Shown piece by piece: positions 4,511 to 9,950 of a stretch of DNA of 9,950 nt. The stretch spans positions 1-9,950 of the forward strand of contig JBHENW010000056.1 in assembly GCA_046261875.1 (NCBI GenBank), read 5' to 3'. The stretch's first letter is position 1. Every line of letters begins with the position of its first letter. The position numbers and the translations under genes were made by a program. A model generated the notes under the pieces. That model was given only the letters and a program-made list of their open reading frames with translations, had not been told where the DNA came from and did not search any database. This stretch comes from JBHENW01 sp046261875. Lineage in GTDB: Bacteria; Acidobacteriota; Thermoanaerobaculia; UBA5066; Gp7-AA6.

Positions 4511-6766
4511 TTACCGATTCGACGGCGGACCGGCGGTGACCGAGGACGCCTGGACGATGTCGATGCCAGTGTAGTAGTGTCGCAGGATCTTGTCGTAAGT
4601 CGCCCCGGGGAGAGCCATCCCGTAAGCGCCGTTCTGGCAGAGGCCTACGCCGTGCCCCCACCCCCTGCCGAGAAACAGGAACTCGAGCTCCCCCTGCGCC
4701 CCTCGCGCTGTCTTCACCGTGAACAGCATCTCAGGGAGCTCGAGGGCCTGCCGCAGCTCGAAGCGGTGGAACGTGGCCTCGGCGGTGTCCGTCCGGACGC
4801 GGAGCTCGACGGCGCGGCCGGACGGCGTTCTGCGCGTCACGGACACTTCCCGGACTTCGGTGCCCGCGACCCGCGCCGCCATGCGCCGCGCGAGCTCGCG
4901 GCCGGAGATGCGCCGTACCCACTCCGTCCACGCCGACTCGCGCTCGAAGGCCGGACCGACCGCGTCGAGCTCCACCCACAGCGCGAGGGTCTCGGCTCCG
5001 CGCTTCCACCAGCGCAACCGGTCGCCCGCCCGCAGCGTCAGGGCGGAGGCGACGAAATAGGAGTCGCCCACCTTGCGGGCCAGCGGCATCTCAGGGTCCA
5101 GGGGAAGATCCGCGCGCCCTTCCGTGGTCTTAACCCACACGTGCGAGCCTTCGCGCGAAAGGAACTTCCCGGAAGCTTCCGTGATCCCCTGCAGGCGCAG
5201 CGCTGCCGAGAGGAGCAGGCCGCCGTACTCCTCCTCCGTCAGGTTCCGGGGCGGCGGCGGCAGGGCCTCGCCGGCGCCGAAGCGGAACCGGAGCAGGAAG
5301 TCGTAGGCCTCGCGGGCGGTCCCGCTGAGCCCGCCCGAGGCGGCGGGAGGCTCGGCGTAGTACCGCTGGTCGCGCGGCAAGAGGTGGAGCAGGCGGGCTT
5401 CGGTGAGGTCGAAGGTGGCCAGCAGCGACGGATAGACGGCCTGCGGCGAAAGGGCCGCCGGCGGACGGGCAGCGCGGGCCCGCGTCGCGCCGCCCGGCTC
5501 GCCGGGCCCGAGGCCCGCCCACCCGAGCGCCGTCTCGAGCTGGGCCGCGCGCGTCGCCCGCTTCCTCGGCGCGTGGGAGCGGAGAACGTAGCCGCGCCAC
5601 TCCATTCCCCGGCGGGGCCGCGCGGCCGTGCGGTCGGTTCGCGCTCCGACCACCACGGAAGTCGCCAGCTCCGAGCACTCCACGGAGACGAGGTAAGGGA
5701 CCGCGGTCTCGCCGAAGACGTTCTCCACGTTCTCCGTGCGCCCGCCGCACGTCGACACGAAGAGCGCGTCCGCGAAGCGGCCCTGGTGCGCGAGGACGAG
5801 CCCGCGCGTGGCGTCCACCGCGTCGTTGGACAACGGGTCCTCGGCGGCCCGTCCGGCGTAGACTTGGCATTTCGGCGTCGCGCAGAGGTCGTAGCCTTCG
5901 GCCTCGAACTGGCCGCGGTGGGCGAGCGCGTAGGTGCGCGCGGCGACGGCCTGGGCCTTGAGCGCCTCGATCGCGTCGTAGCGGCGGGGGCCCATCTCCG
6001 CGGGCACGACGCCGTACAGGTACTCCTCCAGGTCCACGAGGTTCACGACGGAGAGGGTCCCGCGCGGATTGACGAAGACCCGCAGCGCGCCGCGATACGG
6101 CTTTCCATCCACCTGCACCGGGCCGTGTCCCGTTCCGGGGAAGAGATCCAGCGGCGAAGCGAAGCGGCGCGGACCGCCTTCCTCCCCCGTGACCGCGATC
6201 GTCGGCGGCACCGCTCCGGTTTCCGGCGGCGCTCCCTCCGTGACGATCGCTTCATGGCCGACCTCCGACAGGCGTTGAACGAAAGCCTCCGCTTCCGCGC
6301 GCGAGGAGAACCGTCCGAGCAGCACGCGGTAGACGCCCCGCTCCGCGGAAAACGCCACGCTGCCCGGCACCGCATGGGTTTCCGAGAGCTGCGCGAGCCG
6401 CGCGCGGGCCGGCTCTTCCTGCGAGAACGCGCCCGCCTGGACCTGGAACGACGCCGCGGCCTTCCCCTCGGGCCGCAGGCGCAGCGTCCCACGGGAGTTG
6501 TCCTGCCTTCCGGACGAGACGAGGACCCAGCGGGCTCCCGGAGGCCCGAGCAAAAACTCCGGGAGGTCGCTCTTCAAACCCACGCGGAAGAGAATCCCCG
6601 ACGGCGAGGCAACGGCCGGCAGCGCTTCCGCCGCGCCAGGCTTGCGGCTCGGCGGAGGACCTGCCGGACGTCCGCCGGGCGGCGGCGCGCTCGTGCATGC
6701 GGCGGCCCAAACGACGAGGCCGAGGAGAGCCGCTGCGCGGTAGAGCGGCCGGGACGGGAAACTCAA
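4511..6766 (-). CDS. SPOR-SpoIID lipoprotein, probable peptidoglycan lytic transglycosylase
   Basis: A 751-residue protein starting at a TTG that overlaps the stop of the ATPase gene (TTGA). This start gives a neat lipoprotein signal: basic N-terminus, hydrophobic 11-20, and lipobox AAAC with C24. An extra-cytoplasmic Pro-rich linker follows (25-50). A SPOR-like domain spans about 104-178 (FQVQAGAFSQEEPARARLAQL, then YRVLLGRFSSRAEAEAFVQRL). The SpoIID/LytB core covers about 225-364 (VNLVDLEEYLYGVVPAEM with E257 as likely catalytic acid, AIEALKAQAVAARTYAL, CQVYAG, STCGGRTENVENVFGE) and resumes after a ~235-residue insertion, ending with LGRGWGHGVGLCQNGAYGMALPG at 699-721. SpoIID family enzymes cut glycan strands lacking stem peptides, and SPOR domains bind such strands, so binding and cutting agree. 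The family name does not imply sporulation here. Much longer than SpoIID itself (about 340). The residue before the second Cys of CATPKC (295-300) is Lys where His is often seen. Confidence 0.85.
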   Translation of the reverse strand: MSFPSRPLYRAAALLGLVVWAAACTSAPPPGGRPAGPPPSRKPGAAEALPAVASPSGILFRVGLKSDLPEFLLGPPGARWVLVSSGRQDNSRGTLRLRPEGKAAASFQVQAGAFSQEEPARARLAQLSETHAVPGSVAFSAERGVYRVLLGRFSSRAEAEAFVQRLSEVGHEAIVTEGAPPETGAVPPTIAVTGEEGGPRRFASPLDLFPGTGHGPVQVDGKPYRGALRVFVNPRGTLSVVNLVDLEEYLYGVVPAEMGPRRYDAIEALKAQAVAARTYALAHRGQFEAEGYDLCATPKCQVYAGRAAEDPLSNDAVDATRGLVLAHQGRFADALFVSTCGGRTENVENVFGETAVPYLVSVECSELATSVVVGARTDRTAARPRRGMEWRGYVLRSHAPRKRATRAAQLETALGWAGLGPGEPGGATRARAARPPAALSPQAVYPSLLATFDLTEARLLHLLPRDQRYYAEPPAASGGLSGTAREAYDFLLRFRFGAGEALPPPPRNLTEEEYGGLLLSAALRLQGITEASGKFLSREGSHVWVKTTEGRADLPLDPEMPLARKVGDSYFVASALTLRAGDRLRWWKRGAETLALWVELDAVGPAFERESAWTEWVRRISGRELARRMAARVAGTEVREVSVTRRTPSGRAVELRVRTDTAEATFHRFELRQALELPEMLFTVKTARGAQGELEFLFLGRGWGHGVGLCQNGAYGMALPGATYDKILRHYYTGIDIVQASSVTAGPPSNR

Positions 6767-7506
6767 AAGCGGGATCGGATCCGGGTCCCCAGGACTTCCT
6801 TCCGGAAGTCGCTCCCGCGAAGCGTCACGAGGAGGCACATCTCGTAGAGGCGGCTGCGGAGACGGTAACCGATCCGGTCCTCGAGCCGTTCGCGCTCCCC
6901 CGTGGCTCCGTCCGCTTCGTCCTCGAAGTTGGAAGTCGCCAGGGTGATCTTCTTGCGGTTGTACCGCGTGTTCAGCAGGTTGTAGAGGACGTCCAGGACC
7001 CACGGATGGGGCTTGGAGGCGCCGAGCTCATCGAGCACGAGCACCTCGGCGTCCGCGTACGGCGTCAGGACGGACTCCTTGGAGGCGTCGGCATCGGGAC
7101 GGAACGTCGTCTGGATCTTCATCAGGAGATCGGAGAAGTCCGCATAGAGCCCCTGCGCGCCCTTGGTCGTCACGAGCTCGGAGAGGATGGCGCAAGCGAG
7201 GTGCGTCTTGCCGCGCCCGGCCGGCCCGACGAGCAGCAGCCCTGCGTCCACCGCGGGATACGCTTCGATGAACTCGATCGCCGTGCGCTTGGCGTTCTGC
7301 AGGGCGAGGGTGTTGTCGGAGAAGTTCGAGAGGGTGCAGTCGCGATAGCGCTCGGGGATCTCGGCGGCGTGCAACTTCTCCCGGCGGAGCTGGCGGCCCC
7401 GGCAGGCGCACGGACGCGCCTGCTTGCGGTCCCCCGCCGACTCGAGGACCCAGCCCGTCCCATCGCAGACCGCGCAAGCGCCGGATTCTGCCGCCACCCC
7501 GGTCAT
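6763..7506 (-). CDS. DnaC/DnaI/IstB-like AAA+ ATPase with N-terminal zinc ribbon
   Basis: A 247-residue cytoplasmic ATPase related to helicase loaders. The N-terminus has a probable zinc site, CAVCDGTGW at 11-19 and CAC at 33-35 (C11, C14, C33, C35). A short IPERYRDCTLSNF segment (50-62), typical of DnaC/DnaI-like proteins, leads to the AAA+ core: Walker A GPAGRGKT at 94-101, Walker B VLVLDE at 155-160, sensor 1 TSN at 191-193, and an RSRLYE arginine-finger segment at about 217-222. No transposase is nearby, so an IstB transposition helper is unlikely and a role in loading the replicative helicase is the better guess. The start is uncertain: ATG at 7506, or GTG at 7497, which lies 7 nt after a TAGAAT. 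It lies 11 nt after the SRPBCC gene, and its TGA overlaps the TTG of the SpoIID gene. Confidence 0.87.
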   Translation of the reverse strand: MTGVAAESGACAVCDGTGWVLESAGDRKQARPCACRGRQLRREKLHAAEIPERYRDCTLSNFSDNTLALQNAKRTAIEFIEAYPAVDAGLLLVGPAGRGKTHLACAILSELVTTKGAQGLYADFSDLLMKIQTTFRPDADASKESVLTPYADAEVLVLDELGASKPHPWVLDVLYNLLNTRYNRKKITLATSNFEDEADGATGERERLEDRIGYRLRSRLYEMCLLVTLRGSDFRKEVLGTRIRSRF

Positions 7507-7510
7507 TCTA
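7505..7510 (-). promoter_or_regulatory. Possible -10 element TAGAAT at the start of the ATPase gene
   Basis: Minus-strand TAGAAT overlaps the first two bases of the ATG at 7506 and ends 7 nt before the in-frame GTG at 7497. If it is used, the ATG is not transcribed and the protein begins at the GTG. The match is partly forced by the ATG itself and the gene could be co-transcribed from the SRPBCC promoter, so this is a weak call. Confidence 0.3.
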
Positions 7511-7517
7511 TGGGCGC

Positions 7518-7997
7518 TCAATTCTCCGGAAGCCCGTCTTCGACGAAGATCCGGCGGCGCCGGGGGCCCTCGAGATAACGCTTGAGCTCGGCGAGGCTCG
7601 CCTCCCAGCCGGATCCCACCTCTCCGCTGTATCGATCGTAAGCGGGACCGGAGTCCGGGATCCGCTGCTCGACGGTCACGACACAGCCGCCCGGTTTCTC
7701 CGAGAACGTCCAGGCGATCGACAGTCCCTCCAGCGGCTCGCCCAGGCTCGGCTCGTAAGAGATGTCGTGCACGACGAGGCGGCGGCCGGGCTCGACCTCG
7801 GCGATCTTGCCGAGCACCGTGGCCTCCGTCTGTCCACGCCCGTTGGTGAAGCCGATCGCCCAGTTGCCTCCGGGCCGCAGGCCCACGAGCGCGCCCTCGC
7901 ACCACCAGGAGAGCAGATCGGAGACCCTCGTGAACGCGTCGAACGCGTCGGCCGCCGGCGCTTCGATGGAGACGGATCGGACGACGACGGCGGGCAC
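7518..7997 (-). CDS. SRPBCC-superfamily protein (AHSA1/START-like)
   Basis: A 159-residue soluble protein of the helix-grip fold. Visible hallmarks are the opening strand and helix (VVVRSVSIEAPAADAFDAFTRVSDLLSWW, 4-32), GGNWAIGF (43-50), a central strand pattern with EPGRRLVVHDISY (69-81) and GLSIAWTFSEKPGGCVVTVEQR (91-112), and the closing helix GSGWEASLAELKRYLE (128-143), all usual for AHSA1-type proteins. These bind hydrophobic ligands or act as co-chaperones or regulators; the ligand cannot be predicted. It starts with GTG, 6 nt after a TAAACT. It is the first gene of the minus-strand unit and is divergent from argS. The link to the DNA-loading ATPase and the cell-wall enzyme downstream is positional only. 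Confidence 0.82.
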   Translation of the reverse strand: MPAVVVRSVSIEAPAADAFDAFTRVSDLLSWWCEGALVGLRPGGNWAIGFTNGRGQTEATVLGKIAEVEPGRRLVVHDISYEPSLGEPLEGLSIAWTFSEKPGGCVVTVEQRIPDSGPAYDRYSGEVGSGWEASLAELKRYLEGPRRRRIFVEDGLPEN

Positions 7998-8003
7998 GGA
8001 ACG

Positions 8004-8009
8004 AGTTTA
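8004..8009 (-). promoter_or_regulatory. -10 element TAAACT before the SRPBCC gene
   Basis: On the minus strand TAAACT ends 6 nt before the GTG at 7997, with TG immediately upstream. No Shine-Dalgarno fits between, so a leaderless mRNA is likely. No consensus -35 is visible at 17 nt spacing; that position lies at the edge of the 7-bp tandem repeat. Confidence 0.55.
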
Positions 8010-8023
8010 CAGGAAGCCTTCAC

Positions 8024-8063
8024 CTCTCAGCTCACTGCTCACGGATCACGGCTCACGGCTCGC
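8024..8063. repeat. 7-bp tandem repeat (CTCACGG) between divergent promoters
   Basis: Consecutive heptamers from 8031 read CTCACTG, CTCACGG, ATCACGG, CTCACGG, then a degenerate CTCGC; CTCTCAG at 8024-8030 may be a further decayed unit. The array fills most of the space between the two -10 elements of the 81-bp divergent intergenic region (7998-8078), where the -35 regions of both promoters would be. It could be a cluster of binding sites, a slippage-prone spacer, or a member of a genome-wide short tandem repeat family. Confidence 0.7.
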
Positions 8064-8069
8064 TATACT
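8064..8069 (+). promoter_or_regulatory. -10 element TATACT before argS
   Basis: TATACT ends 9 nt before the ATG at 8079. The intervening CCACCGCCC has no Shine-Dalgarno, so the transcript would carry at most about 2-3 leader bases. No clear -35 is present; its expected position is inside the 7-bp tandem repeat. Confidence 0.6.
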
Positions 8070-8078
8070 CCACCGCCC

Positions 8079-9950
8079 ATGTCCGCGACGCTCGAGACGC
8101 TGCGCGGCCGCGTCGCGGATGCGGTGCGCCGTACGGCAGCCGAACGGTTCGGCGTCTCGCTCGAGCGCGTGGCGCTCGAACGGCCTCCCCGCATCGAGCT
8201 CGGCGACCTCGCCTCTCCCGCCGCGTTCGATCTCGCGCGCGCATTGAAGAAGTCTCCTCGCGCCATCGCGGCGGAGCTCGCCGAGGCGCTCGCGCTGCCC
8301 GAGGGCGTCGCGGCCGCCCGTGTGGAGGGGGGCGGCTACCTGAACTTCTTCTTCGACCGTCCGGCCTTCGTGCGTGCGGCCGCGGAGGAGCCGGAAGAGA
8401 GCGGCGCGCGCGCCGGCAAGATCGTCGTCGAGCACACCAACATCAACCCGAACAAGGCCGCCCACATCGGCCACCTCCGCAACGCCGTGCTCGGCGACGT
8501 CCTCGTGCGCGCGCTCCGTTTCCTCGGGCACGAGGTCGAGGTCCAGAACTACCTCGACGACACCGGCGTGCAGGTCGCCGACGTGGTCGTCGGGCTGACC
8601 CGGCTCAAGGGGATCGAGACGCCGGAGGCGATCCGCCGCGTCATCGCGGAAGGCGCGCTTCCGGGGGGCCCCCGGCAGGCCAGGGGGTTCGCGTACCTCT
8701 GCTGGGACATCTACGCCGAGGTCGGACGGCACTACCTCGAGCGGCCGGAGACGCAGCCGTGGCGCGCCGAGGTCCTCCACGCGATCGAGAAGGGCACTGG
8801 GCCGGTCGCCGAGATCGCCGCGGAGGTGGCGGCGGCCGTGTCCTCCGCACACCTCGCGACGATGGGGCGCATCGGCATCGCCTACGACCTGCTTCCGCGC
8901 GAGAGCGACATCCTGCGCAAACGGTTCTGGGAGAAAGCGTTCGAGCGGCTCAAAGCCTCCGGCGCGGTCGAGATGGAGACGGAGGGTAAGAACGCGGGCT
9001 GCTGGGTCCTGCGCCTGGCCGGGTCGGAGGAGTTCGCCGGCATGGAGGAGCCCGACAAGATCCTCGTGCGCTCGGACGGGACCGTGACCTATACCGCCAA
9101 GGACATCGCCTACCAGCTCTGGAAGTTCGGCCTCCTCGGGGCGGACTTCGATTACGAGCGGTTCAAACCGAGCTGGAGCTCGGGCGCCGTCGAGCCCGAG
9201 GAGATCCCCGCGGAGGTGCGCGAGCATCCCGTGTGGCGGACGGCGCACGCGGGCGCCGATCCCGCCGCGCCCCGGTTCGGAGGGGCTGACCGCGTCTTCA
9301 ACGTCATCGACGTGCGGCAGTCCTATCCCCAGAAGGTCGTCCGCGAAGGGCTACGCGTGCTCGGCTTCACGGTCGAGGCGGAGCGGTCCGCCCACTTCGC
9401 CTACGAGATCGTCGCCCTTTCACCGCAGGCGGCCCGGGAGCTCGCGGAACGGTTCGGCGAGGAATACCGGCTCTCGGCAGAAGACGAGAAGAAGCCTTTC
9501 GTGGAGATGTCCGGCCGCAAGGGGCTCGGCGTGAAGGCCGACGACCTCGTCGAGCTGCTGCTCGCTCGGTCGCGCGAAGAGATCGGGCGGCGGCGCGAGG
9601 CCTCCGGGCCGGGGGACGACACGGCGGAGCCCGACGCTCGCGCGATCGCGGTCGGCGCGCTGCGCTACTTCCTCCTGAAGTTCGGCCGCAACAAGGTCAT
9701 CGCCTTCGACTTCGACGAGGCGCTCAACTTCGAGGGGGACACCGGGCCATATCTGCAGTACTCGCTCGTCCGGGCTGGGAACATCTTCCGCAAGCTGGAA
9801 GAGCGGGGGATCGCGGCGCCCGAAAAACCGACTCGCGACGGCGGTCCGTGGGAAGACGACCTCTGGGCGCTCATCCTCGACGCCTCGGGGCTGGAAGAGG
9901 TGGCGGGACGGGCCGTCGAGTCGCTCGAGCTCTCGACGCTGGCGCGGCAT
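8079..9950 (+). CDS. argS: Arginyl-tRNA synthetase (3' end outside the window)
   Basis: An open frame of 624 codons continues past the right edge. It charges tRNA-Arg with arginine using ATP. The N-terminal Add-1-like domain (about 1-105, ending GGGYLNFFFDR) normally contacts the tRNA D-loop. The class I catalytic domain starts with VVEHTNINPNKAAHIGHLRNAVLGD; the HIGH motif is H129-H132. SDGTVTYTAKDIAYQLWKF (starting about 333) is typical of ArgRS. The second signature reads EMSGRKG (M477-G482), not KMSKS, which is common in ArgRS; a Lys shortly before HIGH (K126) is known to compensate in such enzymes. The C-terminal anticodon-binding (DALR) domain is only begun, with LNFEGDTGPYLQYSLVRAGNIFRK near 550-570 leading into it. 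The NPNK...HIGHLRN form resembles Thermus/Deinococcus-type ArgRS more than the E. coli form, by memory. It is divergent from the SRPBCC gene and has a TATACT close to its ATG. Confidence 0.96.
   Translation, partial: MSATLETLRGRVADAVRRTAAERFGVSLERVALERPPRIELGDLASPAAFDLARALKKSPRAIAAELAEALALPEGVAAARVEGGGYLNFFFDRPAFVRAAAEEPEESGARAGKIVVEHTNINPNKAAHIGHLRNAVLGDVLVRALRFLGHEVEVQNYLDDTGVQVADVVVGLTRLKGIETPEAIRRVIAEGALPGGPRQARGFAYLCWDIYAEVGRHYLERPETQPWRAEVLHAIEKGTGPVAEIAAEVAAAVSSAHLATMGRIGIAYDLLPRESDILRKRFWEKAFERLKASGAVEMETEGKNAGCWVLRLAGSEEFAGMEEPDKILVRSDGTVTYTAKDIAYQLWKFGLLGADFDYERFKPSWSSGAVEPEEIPAEVREHPVWRTAHAGADPAAPRFGGADRVFNVIDVRQSYPQKVVREGLRVLGFTVEAERSAHFAYEIVALSPQAARELAERFGEEYRLSAEDEKKPFVEMSGRKGLGVKADDLVELLLARSREEIGRRREASGPGDDTAEPDARAIAVGALRYFLLKFGRNKVIAFDFDEALNFEGDTGPYLQYSLVRAGNIFRKLEERGIAAPEKPTRDGGPWEDDLWALILDASGLEEVAGRAVESLELSTLARH

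Noticed and set aside
4292..6847. 851-codon plus-strand open frame
   Set aside because: It lies antisense to the SpoIID lipoprotein, whose domains are recognisable. Its translation is rich in Arg/Ala/Gly/Pro with no domain, as expected for the antisense frame of a GC-rich gene.
6767..7003. N-terminal extension of the SpoIID protein
   Set aside because: It lies inside the ATPase gene in another frame and would bury the lipoprotein signal; the TTG at 6766 gives a proper signal peptide.
8661..8675. Near-perfect palindrome CCGGGGG/CCCCCGG
   Set aside because: It is inside the argS coding region, has almost no loop, and is explained by Gly/Pro codons in GC-rich DNA.
8046..9248. 400-codon minus-strand open frame
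   Set aside because: Antisense shadow of argS, which carries HIGH and MSGRKG motifs in frame.
1..9950. Mobile element, CRISPR array, toxin-antitoxin pair or defence system
   Set aside because: No repeats with spacers, no transposase or integrase motifs, and all large frames on the coding strands are explained by metabolic, cell-wall, replication-related or translation genes. The IstB-like match of the ATPase has no transposase partner.

Overview
The window is a GC-rich, densely packed stretch of bacterial chromosome, read as a core-genome region and not an accessory island. I see no transposase, integrase, phage gene, CRISPR array, tRNA or rRNA. The gene content points tentatively to Acidobacteriota (perhaps a Thermoanaerobaculia-like lineage). 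The hints are a secreted protein with a YTVxLKDGS-type N-terminus, a DnaC-like ATPase with a CxxCxGTGW zinc ribbon, and a SPOR-SpoIID lipoprotein. This rests on remembered family resemblance and not on a search.

Layout, left to right. (1) Bases 1-125 hold no convincing gene. They contain a perfect 12-bp inverted repeat (54-97) and a consensus TATAAT (115-120) lying against the start of a secreted protein of unknown function (126-866, +). (2) A minus-strand catabolic cluster runs from 4485 down to 863: an acyl-CoA dehydrogenase, MeaB (GTPase chaperone of methylmalonyl-CoA mutase), methylmalonyl-CoA epimerase, a small conserved-looking protein, and a Tat-exported glyoxalase-like VOC protein. 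This fits degradation of branched-chain or odd-chain acyl-CoAs through propionyl-CoA and methylmalonyl-CoA to succinyl-CoA. The mutase itself is not in the window. The cluster meets the first gene tail to tail at a CTAG that supplies both stop codons. (3) A second minus-strand unit (7997 down to 4511) encodes an SRPBCC/AHSA1-type protein, a DnaC/DnaI-like zinc-ribbon AAA+ ATPase and a large SPOR-SpoIID lipoprotein that probably cuts peptidoglycan glycan strands. (4) Divergently, arginyl-tRNA synthetase starts at 8079 (+) and runs off the window at 9950. The 81-bp divergent region carries a 7-bp tandem repeat.

The most interesting pattern is in gene starts. Five genes (126, 8079 on +; 7997, 4485, 1612 on -) have a TANNNT hexamer ending only 5-9 nt before the start codon and no good Shine-Dalgarno, as expected for leaderless transcripts; a sixth (the DnaC-like gene) fits if it starts at a GTG three codons downstream. 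Genes that overlap their upstream neighbour instead use four-base overlaps (GTGA, ATGA, TTGA), and one of these has a clear GGAGG. I do not see an obviously new multi-gene system. The leaderless architecture, the heptamer repeat, the SpoIID insertion and the small unknown protein are the items worth checking.
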